Assembly (NCBI GenBank): GCA_002842085.1
Contig: PHCA01000019.1
Coordinates: forward strand, 1 to 39,661
Source: Chloroflexi bacterium HGW-Chloroflexi-1
GTDB taxonomy: Bacteria; Chloroflexota; Anaerolineae; CG2-30-64-16
Reading direction: 5' to 3'
DNA: 39,661 bases
The translations under genes were made by a program, and so were the position numbers. A model generated the notes under the pieces. The model saw only the letters and a program-made list of their open reading frames with translations, was not told where the DNA came from and did no database searches. Shown here piece after piece: positions 15,737 through 23,083 of this stretch; position 1 is the stretch's first letter; each line of letters opens with the position of its first letter.

Positions 15737-16927
15737 TTACGACTCCGCTTTGGGTCGCCCTGTCAACGCTCCGCCGATGACGTCCAGCAACTGCTGAGTC
15801 TGGCTCAACCGTTTGTCGCCCAACAGCTCTTGCAGCCGCCACAACGCCTCAACGTCGCGTTGCAATAGTGACACAGCCTGCTCCACCGCCGGGAAGCGCT
15901 CCTGCACCTTCTGGTTGATCTTGTGCTGCTCCTGAAAGGCGTAGTCCCAGCGCAACAGCTCTTTCTTCCAGCGTTGCTCGTTTTCAGCCTGCCACTCGGC
16001 CAGCTCCTTGCGTTGTCGATCCTCAGCCAGCCGTTGCAGCTCGGCGACCTGCTTCTGCTCCCGGATAATCTGCGCCCGGAACTCCTCCAGCGCCTTGATC
16101 GCCCGGCCGGCCGCCTCGTATTGGGCAGCGAACTCGCGCATCCGCACGGCCTGTTTTTCGATGGTCTCGCGCTGCTGGGTGAATTCCTCCATCCATTGGG
16201 CCATCTGGCGGGTGCGATCGACCTCAGCGACCTTTTGGGCCTCGATGAATGTTTGCTGTTCGCGGCGGAGCTGGTCCGCGATCGGCTGGAGGCGCTGGAG
16301 TTCCCGCTCCGCGCGTTGGATCCTTTCCTCCGCCAACAGTTGTTTGTTAGCCTGCGCATCGGTCCGCTTGAGCAGCTCGACGTTCTCCGCCTGGATCTGG
16401 GCGATGCGCTTGTTGTCCTGGGCGCGCTGCTCCACCATGTACGGTAAACTGCGCGTGCGCTCGTCCACGTCCCGGTTGAGATTGCTCAACGCCTGGCGCT
16501 GCGCCAATAGCATCTCCCCCAGGCGTTGGTCCTCAGCCTGACGCGTGGCCAGCTCCTCTTCGACACGGCCCAGTCGCGCCAACTCCTTGCGCAACTCGGC
16601 GATGCCGCGAGACAAAATTTCCCGATCACTCAGCCGCGCCCGCTCCGTCTCCCGCTCGGCCTGCAAGCGCGTCTCGGTCTGCTTGTCCAGCATCACCACG
16701 ATTTCGTTCTTGAGCTGTTGCAGCGCCTGCTCCAGTTGCGTGAAGCGGGACAATTGCGCGTGGGTGCTCGCCAGGCGGCCCTCGAGATCCTGGATGCGCC
16801 GCGCCTGCTCCTGCTTCTCGATGGCCATGCTCTGCAAGCGCTGATCCAACTTGGCGAGCTCGTCGCGATCGCGGCGGTGCTCCTCGTCCAGCCAGCTCAC
16901 CATCTGGCTCAATTGTGTCAGGTCCAT
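15737..16927 (-). CDS. Long coiled-coil protein of unknown function
   Basis: Nearly all 396 residues form heptad-rich helix with many Gln, Glu, Arg and Leu (for example LDQRLQSMAIEKQEQARRIQDLEGRLAS). There is no signal peptide, membrane segment or known catalytic motif. It starts MDLTQLSQMVSWLDEEHRRDRDEL. It lies between selB and the broken phoU on the same strand, with about 58 bases to selB. I do not recognise the family; it may be a cytoplasmic scaffold, or a cell-division or chromosome-associated protein. Confidence 0.75.
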   Translation of the reverse strand: MDLTQLSQMVSWLDEEHRRDRDELAKLDQRLQSMAIEKQEQARRIQDLEGRLASTHAQLSRFTQLEQALQQLKNEIVVMLDKQTETRLQAERETERARLSDREILSRGIAELRKELARLGRVEEELATRQAEDQRLGEMLLAQRQALSNLNRDVDERTRSLPYMVEQRAQDNKRIAQIQAENVELLKRTDAQANKQLLAEERIQRAERELQRLQPIADQLRREQQTFIEAQKVAEVDRTRQMAQWMEEFTQQRETIEKQAVRMREFAAQYEAAGRAIKALEEFRAQIIREQKQVAELQRLAEDRQRKELAEWQAENEQRWKKELLRWDYAFQEQHKINQKVQERFPAVEQAVSLLQRDVEALWRLQELLGDKRLSQTQQLLDVIGGALTGRPKAES

Positions 16928-16968
16928 AAGCCTCTATCCTGGGATTGCGCGCCCGACATGCGAGCGTT

Positions 16969-17518
16969 TCATTCGTTCAGCTCGACGATCTCGCCGGTCA
17001 TCAGGAAAGCCACCCGCTCGCCGATGTTCGTGGTGCGGTCGGCAAACCGTTCCAGGTTGTGCGCCACCCACATCAGATAGGTCGCGCGGGTGATGGTGCG
17101 CGGGTCGGTCATCATGATCACCAACAACTCGCGAAAAACCTGCTCGTTGAGTTGATCGACTTCAGTATCTCGACTTGCAAGCCGTTTCGCGGTCTCCAGA
17201 TCACCCTTGACAAATGATCCCCTTGGCGTGGTCGGCCATCCGCTCCAATTCCGACGCGATCGCCGAGATGGAAACGATGGTGCGCAGATCGCGCGCGACC
17301 GGTTGTTGGCTGGCGATCAGGAACAGACATTGTTCCCCGATCTGCCGCTCCATCTGGTTGACGATCTGATCCCCGGCAATCACCGCGCGCGCCAACTCCT
17401 CGTCGCGATCGGCCAGCGCCTGGACAGACTGTTGCTGCGCGTTCGCCACCATCGCGCCGAGGTCGAGCAATCGCTCCTTGAGCGCAGTCAATTCCGTTTC
17501 GAAGCTTTCTCGCGGCAC
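16969..17518 (-). pseudogene. phoU: phoU with internal deletion and frameshift
   Basis: From GTG 17518 (AAGGAG ahead) the first 102 or so residues are PhoU (FETELTALKERLLDLGAMV...ELERMADHAKGI). The frame then meets TGA at 17201. In the next frame PhoU resumes (FVKGDLETAKRLASRDTEVDQLNEQVFRELL...NLERFADRTTNIGERVAFLMTGEIVELNE) up to a stop at 16969. Between KGI and FVKGD, family members carry about 30 more residues, which are absent. So a piece of about 95-100 bases, not a multiple of three, is gone. PhoU normally restrains the Pst phosphate transporter and PhoR signalling. Each half alone lacks one three-helix bundle, so function is doubtful. Confidence 0.85.
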
Positions 17519-17561
17519 GGGCCAACTCCTTCTTCGTTGCGCTACGTCTCAAACCAGGCCT

Positions 17562-17567
17562 ATTATA
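17562..17567 (-). promoter_or_regulatory. -10 element for phoU
   Basis: TATAAT on the minus strand lies about 45 bases upstream of the GTG start. No convincing -35 is seen at normal spacing. Confidence 0.35.
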
Positions 17568-17729
17568 GCATCCTTTGCGCCGCGGCTAAAAACGGTGCGT
17601 CCCGCTTCGAGTCGCATTGCTCTTCTCCGATTCAGTCTGGGTGCGGTGCAAGATTTCGCGAGACAAGCATTTGGTGGTCACCCTGAGCAGCGCAAATTTC
17701 TGCACCGCATCCATTCAGCCTTGTCGGCT

Positions 17730-17758
17730 TTGGCGTCCATCGAAAAACGTGCTAAGAT
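17730..17758 (+). promoter_or_regulatory. Possible promoter for the RAM-domain gene, now separated by a MITE
   Basis: TTGGCG and TAAGAT are spaced by 17 bases on the plus strand. The next plus-strand gene starts at 18055, and MITE copy A1 lies between. The rest of 17570-17890 holds no gene I can support. Confidence 0.35.
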
Positions 17759-17890
17759 AGGGCCTAACCAGTTAAGTCCTTGCACGACAGACAAGAATTT
17801 TCTGATGGCATTTGCCTGGTTGGCTCTGGCTTGTAAGCGCAGCGGCCTTGTCCAGGTCAGGTCTGCGTGGCGCCAACCGTGATCGCGACT

Positions 17891-18003
17891 GTATCTTCTC
17901 AATAGTTCGGGGGGCGTGCTTGCTGTGGCCGGTCTCCTGACCGTGCCACCCGTGGCACGGTCAGGAGACCGGCCACAGCATCCCCAGATTATTGAGATGA
18001 TAC
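17891..18003. mobile_element. MITE family A, complete copy A1 with target duplication
   Basis: The element starts GTATCTTCTCAATAGTTCGG and ends with the inverted counterpart (CCAGATTATTGAGATGATAC). Its core is a 58-base near-perfect palindrome with 28-base arms beginning GCTGTGGCCGGTCTCC. The flanks TCGCGACT and TCGCGACA match at 7 of 8 positions, as expected for an 8-bp target duplication. It carries no gene. Confidence 0.8.
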
Positions 18004-18054
18004 TCGCGACACACCGGTCGATGACCGGCACATCTGGCAGGAGGATCCCTCAAA

Positions 18055-18659
18055 ATGCAACCGACGCTGGCGGTAATCGATATCGACATCTTGAGTGGGC
18101 AGGACGAGCTGGCGCGCGAGGGGTTGCTGGAAAACCTGGCGTGCTGCACCGGCGAATTCATCACCCCGTTGTGGGTCAACTGGCTGCGCGAGCGGGCCGA
18201 TCTGCGCGTTGTGTGCCTGGTCCACGACCTGACCCGGTTCGACGACTTCCTGCTGGACGTCATCCGCACCGTGCCGGGCGTGCGCGGCACGGCCGCCCAA
18301 CTCGCCTTCTCTGGAATCCCCGCGCCGCAGCCACCGTGTTGGTCAAGTCGCAACCTGGCCAGGACCGCGAGGTGTACGACGCGTTGATCCGGCTGCCGAA
18401 ACACCAGGAGGTCGGAGTGGTGTGGGTGGTGAAACTCTTTCACTCCATCGAGGCCGACCTGATGCTGGTCCTCCTGGGCGAGCGCACGGCCGCGCTTACC
18501 GGTTACGTGATGAGTTGGGTGCGTACTGTGCCCGGTGTGGTGGATACGAAATTGACCAGCGTGCTGGACTGGCAGATTCTCGGCAAAGCCGAGGACTTCA
18601 TCGAGTTGGCCCGGCGTTTCCCCGAACCCTCCCCCGGGCCTCGGCGCCCTGCGGCATGA
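18055..18659 (+). pseudogene. Double RAM-domain (Lrp/AsnC ligand-binding) protein split by a 1-base frameshift
   Basis: ATG 18055 follows AGGAGG. The first half reads VIDIDIL...VVCLVHDLTRFDDFLLDVIRTVPGVRGTAAQLAFSGIP. The frame then goes astray, while another frame continues with AAATVLVKSQPGQDREVYDAL...SIEADLMLVLLGERTAALTGYVMSWVRTVPGVVDTKLTS up to TGA 18659. The total length, 605 bases, is one short of a multiple of three. The shift falls at the CCCC run at 18318-18321, where a fifth C would restore the protein. Both halves contain a RAM-like betaalpha unit ending RTVPGV; there is no DNA-binding domain. Such proteins bind small effectors such as amino acids. The defect may be a homopolymer error. 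Confidence 0.75.
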
Positions 18660-18720
18660 AGACGCCGCGCGCCTATCGGCCCTGGACCACTCACGACGGC
18701 CGGGACTTCAAGGAAAAAAG

Positions 18721-18834
18721 GTAACTACTCAGCCACCCTTGCGAAGGTTGCGAATAGCCTTACCGATAGAGCGATTCTTGGCTGACGAGGGCACTTCCGG
18801 CCTGAACTCTGCTCACAAACCTTCGCAAGGGTTC
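18721..18834 (+). repeat. MITE family B, copy B3, right end missing
   Basis: It starts GTAACTACTCAGCCACCCTT, continues with GCGAATAGCCTTACCGATAG and ends at CAAACCTTCGCAAGGGTTC. The terminal GTTAC seen in other copies is lacking. It lies just downstream of the RAM gene. Confidence 0.75.
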
Positions 18835-18847
18835 CAGGGAATCGCTC

Positions 18848-18904
18848 GCTGTGGCCGGTCTCCTGACCGAGCCACGGTGGCTCGGTCAGGAGACCGGCCA
18901 CAGC
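18848..18904. repeat. Family A palindrome without its ends (copy A2)
   Basis: Two 28-base arms starting GCTGTGGCCGGTCTCC pair around a single base. The outer GTATC ends are missing. The centre differs from A1 (GAGCCAC in place of GTGCCAC on both arms), so arm changes are compensated and the hairpin is kept. It sits upstream of nothing and downstream of mgsA, tail side. Confidence 0.7.
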
Positions 18905-18966
18905 GGATTATTGTGTCCTGCGTGTCCTTTGTGGTTTCTGATCCGGTTGGTTCCGGCTCGTCCGGG

Positions 18967-19338
18967 TCAGGGCGTCAGGCCGCGCAAGACCAAGTCGGCC
19001 GTGGCCACGTTCGTGGCCACCGGGATGTTGTGCACGTTGCAGAGGCGCAACAAGCCCTGGATGTCCGGCTCGTGCGGGTGCGCGTAGAGCGGGTCCACCA
19101 GGAAAATCACCGCGGCGATCAGCCCCTCGGCCACGCGGGCGCCGATCTGCGCATCGCCGCCCAACGGGCCGGAGTGCATCCGCTCCACGTCGAGCCCGGT
19201 GGCATCCGCCACCCGTTTGCCGGTGGCGCCGGTCGCGATCAGGTGAAAATGGCTGATTTCGGCCAGGTGTTCCTGCGCGAATTGGACCAGGGCGTCTTTC
19301 TTGCCATCGTGAGCGATCAAGGCCAATGTGGGGGGCAT
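18967..19338 (-). CDS. mgsA: Methylglyoxal synthase
   Basis: This 123-residue protein shows the family blocks in order: LALIAHDGKKD, ATGATGKRV, MHSGPLGGDAQIGARVAEG with the catalytic Asp, FLVDPLYAHPHEPDI, and VATNVATADLVL. It converts dihydroxyacetone phosphate to methylglyoxal and phosphate, a bypass of lower glycolysis used when phosphate is short. AGGAGGAG stands ahead of the ATG. The nearby broken phoU is also phosphate-linked, but the two genes are not in one operon. The length is normal. Confidence 0.95.
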   Translation of the reverse strand: MPPTLALIAHDGKKDALVQFAQEHLAEISHFHLIATGATGKRVADATGLDVERMHSGPLGGDAQIGARVAEGLIAAVIFLVDPLYAHPHEPDIQGLLRLCNVHNIPVATNVATADLVLRGLTP

Positions 19339-19405
19339 GGCGACTCCTCCTGGGCAAAGATATCATGGCGACAGCACCGCCCCATTACATCACACCCACA
19401 CCGTC

Positions 19406-19435
19406 TTGTCAATTGCCCTCACGCCGCGGTACAAT
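19406..19435 (+). promoter_or_regulatory. Sigma-70 promoter for the zinc-ribbon gene
   Basis: TTGTCA and TACAAT with an 18-base spacer lie 20 bases before the ATG, and GGAGGG sits between, so the leader is very short. Confidence 0.65.
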
Positions 19436-19455
19436 AGCATCCGGAGGGAAACAAC

Positions 19456-19794
19456 ATGCTTGCGATCACTTGTGACAAATGCCGGCGGCGCTTCACACCC
19501 ACCGTCGAGGAGATCCAGGGCTACCTGACAAACCAGCAGGGCAAAAAGCACACCCTGGTCATCTGCCCGCACTGCGGCAAGGGCAACAAAGTCGGCGTGC
19601 AACGCCTGCAACAGGCGGTCAAGTTCAGCCTGCCGGCGCCGGCGGAGGCCGCGCCGGCGGAGGCCGCGCCGGCGGAGGAGGGCGCTGCGGAGGAGGGCGC
19701 TGCGGCGAAGGCCGCGCCGGTGGAGAATCTTGCGGCGGAGGCCGCGCCGGCCGAGGCCGCAGACGATCAGCCACCGAAAACGGGCCCGGCCTGA
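19456..19794 (+). CDS. Small zinc-ribbon protein with an Ala/Glu/Pro-rich tail
   Basis: The first 45 residues hold two Cys pairs, CDKC and CPHC, as in a zinc ribbon. A flexible tail of PAEAAPAEE-type repeats follows, coded by direct repeats of GCGCCGGCGGAGGCC type. It starts at ATG 19456 with GGAGGG ahead and has its own promoter. The function is unknown; such heads often bind nucleic acid or serve as protein contacts. The tail length probably varies between strains because of the repeats. Confidence 0.75.
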   Translation: MLAITCDKCRRRFTPTVEEIQGYLTNQQGKKHTLVICPHCGKGNKVGVQRLQQAVKFSLPAPAEAAPAEAAPAEEGAAEEGAAAKAAPVENLAAEAAPAEAADDQPPKTGPA

Positions 19795-19951
19795 CACAAC
19801 GCCCCGCTTCCGGCGGATGCGCCATCACCGCCGAGATCACCAGCGTCCTTTCCGGCGGTCTCCCGAACGCTCTGCGAGTGAGCGGGTTCACCGAGTGCCC
19901 GTGAACGAGTTGCGCGCGGTCTCAGCGGCGACTCCGCATAGGCCTCGTCGC

Positions 19952-20072
19952 ATCTTCTCGATAATCCGAGGTAGGGGCCGTGCTTTGCTCCGCTGTGGCC
20001 GCCGTTCGGCAGGCTCAGGAGGGGCCTCACGAGGAGGTCTGTGACCGAGCCACCCCGGATTATCGAGAAGAT
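19952..20072. repeat. MITE family A, diverged copy A3
   Basis: The ends ATCTTCTCGATAATCCGAGG and its inverted counterpart CCCCGGATTATCGAGAAGAT are clear. The core is diverged (GCTGTGGCCGCCGTTCGG...) and no longer a perfect palindrome. No target duplication is visible, so this copy is probably older. Confidence 0.65.
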
Positions 20073-20189
20073 ATTCCGGCACACACGTTGCACCTTCCCG
20101 CCGAGATTGAGAGCTCTCGACAAAACGGCGGATGGGGGGTAGAATACGGGCTGGAAAGGGAAGCGACCGAAGAAGATGGAGGTATATTG

Positions 20190-20507
20190 ATGATCCGACT
20201 TCCTCCCTATACCCATCGTTTCTTCTGGGACATTGACCCAGCTCACCTGAACGTGGACGATTATCGCGTCTACATCTTGGCGCGCCTGCTGGAATACGCC
20301 GACCCGCCGTCGGTGCGGTGGATGCTGCAACAGTTCTCGCCGGAAGAGATCATTGCCGTCCTGCAGAGCAGCCGGCAGCTTTCCCCACTCAGCGCCAACT
20401 TCTGGGCACTTTATTTCGATGTGGACAAGGAGACCGTGCCATGTTTATCGAAGCCCTCCCCGAAGGAACCCGGCGGAATCTGGCCCTACCAGGGGGTGCA
20501 GGGCTGA
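20190..20507 (+). CDS. DUF6922-like partner (putative antitoxin) of the AbiEii-type enzyme
   Basis: From ATG 20190 (GGAGG ahead) the protein has 105 residues (HRFFWDIDPAHLNVDDYRVYILARLLEYAD...LQQFSPEEI...SANFWALYFDV). It matches the N-terminal domain of the fused protein at 12560-13531 in type. The gene runs 67 bases into the next gene, which argues for coupled translation. In type IV toxin systems the upstream small protein is the antitoxin; here that role is inferred from position and domain. The track's earlier start lies in a MITE. Confidence 0.7.
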   Translation: MIRLPPYTHRFFWDIDPAHLNVDDYRVYILARLLEYADPPSVRWMLQQFSPEEIIAVLQSSRQLSPLSANFWALYFDVDKETVPCLSKPSPKEPGGIWPYQGVQG

Positions 20508-21088
20508 CGGAGCCGTTCTACCTGGCCGGCGGGACGGCCGCCGCGCTCCACCTCGGCCATCGCGTCTCGATTGACCTCGACTTCTTCGGCCCGGTCTCCT
20601 TTGACACGCGCCAACTGGCCACGCAGTTAGCCGACCTGGGGCAATTCCGCCTGGATCGGCTGGCCCCCGATACCCTGCTGGGCGAGCTGAACGATGTCAA
20701 GATCAGCTTCTTCCGTTACAGCTACTCGTTGATCAGTGAGCCGGCGTCCGTCCTGGGGGTCAAGATCGCCAGCTTGAGGGACATCGCGGCTATGAAGCTG
20801 GACGCCATCGCCACACGCGGCACCCGCCGCGATTTCATAGACCTGTACTTCATCGCCCGGTCGGGTCTGACCCTGCCGGAAGCCTTGCAATGCTACCAAC
20901 AGAAGGTCATCGGCCTCAACCTGAACGTCGTTCACGTGGTCAATTCGCTCGCCTACTTCGCCGATGCCGAAACCGACCCCCTGCCCTGGATGTTGGTGAA
21001 AGTGTCCTGGAACGACGTGAAACGTTTCTTTGAGGGCGAGGCGAAGGCACTGCTTAAGACGCTTTGGAGCCAGGGTGAACAGCCATAA
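20441..21088 (+). CDS. AbiEii-type nucleotidyltransferase (putative toxin)
   Basis: ATG 20441 follows AAGGAG and gives 215 residues. The active-site block FYLAGGTAAALHLGHRVSIDLDFF carries the GG and DxD, and AAMKLDAIATRGTRRDFIDLYFIA the conserved downstream Lys and Asp. It should transfer a nucleotide to an RNA or protein target, as MenA and AbiEii relatives do. The gene overlaps its small partner upstream. The track's longer ORF starts inside the partner gene in another frame and is not used. Confidence 0.85.
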   Translation: MFIEALPEGTRRNLALPGGAGLTEPFYLAGGTAAALHLGHRVSIDLDFFGPVSFDTRQLATQLADLGQFRLDRLAPDTLLGELNDVKISFFRYSYSLISEPASVLGVKIASLRDIAAMKLDAIATRGTRRDFIDLYFIARSGLTLPEALQCYQQKVIGLNLNVVHVVNSLAYFADAETDPLPWMLVKVSWNDVKRFFEGEAKALLKTLWSQGEQP

Positions 21089-22179
21089 TACCCAATATCC
21101 AATACCCAATACCCGCTCCCCACGCCACGTAGCCTTAATCCACGACTGGCTCAACCAGATCGGCGGCGCAGAGAACGTGCTGGAGACGTTGGTGCGCATG
21201 TACCCCGGCGCGCCGGTTTTCACCAGCATGTACGCGCCCGACCTGATGCCCCCGGCGTATCGCGCGTGGGACATCCGCACGACCTTCATGCAGCGGTTGC
21301 CCGGCGTCACCCGCCACCACCAGGCGTACCTGCCCGCCTACCCGTTGGCGTTTAGCCGCGTCGATTTGACCGGCTACGATCTGATCCTGAGCAACAAGAG
21401 CGGATTCTGCCACGGCGTGCCCGTGCCGAAAGGCGCGACGCACATCTGCTATTGCCTGACTCCGACGCGCTTCCTGTGGCAATACGACGCCTATCGGGTG
21501 CGCGAGGGGCTGAGCCCGGCCCTGGACGCGTTGCTAAAACCGGCTGTGGCCCTGCTGCGCCGGTGGGACTACGCGGCCGCCCAACGCGTCGATCATTTCA
21601 TCGCGATCTCGACCGAGATCCAGGACCGCATCCGCCGCTTCTACGATCGGGACAGCACCATCATCTGCCCACCGGTTGACGTGTCTCGTTTCACGCCCGC
21701 AGACGGATCGCCCGGCGACGATTTGCCCGGCGACGATTTGCCCGGCGACCGGCCGCGATCGGGCGGCATTGGAGAAGCTGGCCGGCCCCACCGTCCGCTT
21801 CCTGGGCCGGATGTCGTGGGACGAGCTGGTCCGGCTGTTCCAGGGGGCGCGGGCGTTCATCTTCCCCGGGCTGGAGGACTTCGGCATCGCGCCGGTAGAG
21901 GCCCAGGCAGCCGGTCGCCCCGTGATCGCTTTCGCAGGCGGTGGCGCGCTGGACACGGTCATCCCCGGCCAAACCGGGGAATTCTTCGGCGCACAGACCG
22001 TCGCGGCCCTCAAAACGGCGCTGGCGCAATTCGACCCCGGGGCCTATGATCCCGCGCTATGCCGGGCTAACGCGGAACGGTTCAGCACAGAACGCTTCGA
22101 AAAAGAGTTGAGAGAGTTCGTACACGCTCATATCCAGGTGGGGTCTACTTCGAGAATCGGTGCTCTGGCCGGTCTGTGA
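21075..22179 (+). pseudogene. GT4-type glycosyltransferase with internal deletion and frameshift
   Basis: The N-terminal half is intact (VALIHDWLNQIGGAENVLE...HICYCLTPTRFLWQYDAYR...IICPPVDVSRFTP). After 21710 come 2.7 copies of a 15-base repeat (CCCGGCGACGATTTG). Then, one frame over, the C-terminal half resumes (GRDRAALEKLAGPTVRFLGRMSWDELVRLFQGARAFIFPGLEDFGIAPVEAQAAGRPVIA). About 35 residues that bind the nucleotide sugar (the usual YFLVVSRLVPYKRVDL-like strand) are absent. The likely start is GTG 21075, overlapping the upstream stop; no ATG precedes HVALIHDW. The first codons after it are made of heptamer repeats. The final residues (IGALAGL) come from a family A relic. Confidence 0.8.
21087..21115 (+). 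repeat. Heptamer array (AATACCC type) at the start of the glycosyltransferase
   Basis: About four copies of AATACCC/AATATCC lie right after the nucleotidyltransferase stop and within the glycosyltransferase frame, encoding NTQYPIPNTR. The original start codon may have been lost to this array. Confidence 0.7.
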
Positions 22180-22200
22180 CCGAGCCAGCCCGGTTCTCGT
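22148..22200. repeat. Degenerate family A palindrome
   Basis: GGTGCTCTGGCCGGTCTGTGACCGAGCC resembles one arm of the family A core with several changes. It lies at the end of the broken glycosyltransferase and supplies its stop. From 22200 to 22378 I see no gene or repeat. Confidence 0.35.
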
Positions 22201-22378
22201 TCTTGGTGGTTGGCTCATGCCCATAACGACTTCTCAAGAAGTCGCGAGAACTCCCGCAGCTTTACCGGCACACTTCTGTCGCTATGCGAAGGTGGATTCT
22301 CAAACCCGCTTCAAACCGGCCCTGACGATTGCGCATAGTCATCTGATCGTCTCACGATCACACATTCGAGGAGAAATA

Positions 22379-23065
22379 ATGGAACTTCGAGCCTATTGGC
22401 GCATTATCCGCCGCCGCTGGTGGTTGCCGGTGGGACTGGCGCTCTTAGTCGGCGCATTGACCCTGGTCATACAACGCCCCTGGCAGGCGCGACCGGCCAC
22501 GTACAGCGCGACCATGCGCTTCAACGTGGGCCTCCAGCCCGAGCGCATCCCCGGCGTCTACACTTACGACCGCTACTACACCATGCTGACGTCGGAATAC
22601 CTGGTGGATGACCTGGGCGAGATCGTGCGCAGCCAGGCCTTCAGCCGTGCGGTCAGCGAGCGTTTAGCGGACCAGGAGATCGTCGTGCCAGCCGGAGCTA
22701 TCGGAGCCAGTACGCAACCGGGTAAGCTGCACCGCATTCTGACGGTGAATGTAAGCTGGGGGGATGCCGCGCAACTCCGCGCCATCGCCGATGCCATCGT
22801 AGCCACGATGACCGGGCGCAGCGCCGATTTCTTCGGCCAGTTCAGCGCCGAGGAAGCCGACATCCGGCTGATCGACCCGCCGACCGTCAGCGTGGTGGGC
22901 CGGCCCGCGCGCGAGCAACTCGACCTGCCGTTGCGCGTCCTGCTGGCGCTGGCCGCGGGGATTGCGCTCGCGTTCTTGCTGGATTACCTGGACGACGCGG
23001 TGCGGGATCGTGATGAGCTGACGCAGTTGGGGCTGGCAGTGCTGGGAGAGATCCCGAGGCGATAA
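22379..23065 (+). CDS. Wzz/chain-length-determinant-like polysaccharide protein
   Basis: From ATG 22379 (GAGGAGA ahead) the 228-residue protein starts MELRAYWRIIRRRWWLPVGLALLVGALTLV, the typical first helix of Wzz-type proteins. A periplasmic region follows, then a second helix (LPLRVLLALAAGIALAFLLDYLDDAV), ending in the DELTQLGLAVLGEIPRR motif that in longer relatives leads into the tyrosine kinase. It lacks the kinase domain. It is likely to set polymer length or guide export of a surface polysaccharide together with the glycosyltransferases in this window. It follows the broken glycosyltransferase, with which it may once have shared an operon. Confidence 0.85.
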   Translation: MELRAYWRIIRRRWWLPVGLALLVGALTLVIQRPWQARPATYSATMRFNVGLQPERIPGVYTYDRYYTMLTSEYLVDDLGEIVRSQAFSRAVSERLADQEIVVPAGAIGASTQPGKLHRILTVNVSWGDAAQLRAIADAIVATMTGRSADFFGQFSAEEADIRLIDPPTVSVVGRPAREQLDLPLRVLLALAAGIALAFLLDYLDDAVRDRDELTQLGLAVLGEIPRR

Positions 23066-23083
23066 CAGGTGTGTCGCGCCGGT

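Noticed and set aside
13717-16930. tRNA-Sec gene near selB
   Set aside because: I found no cloverleaf-like sequence with a TCA anticodon in the gaps around selB.
17201-17203. TGA in phoU as a selenocysteine codon, given selB nearby
   Set aside because: Reading through TGA in that frame soon meets further stops and gives no PhoU sequence; the similarity continues in another frame after a gap.
18300-18330. Programmed ribosomal frameshift in the RAM gene
   Set aside because: A CCCC run lacks the usual slippery heptamer and I see no pseudoknot; a missing C is simpler.
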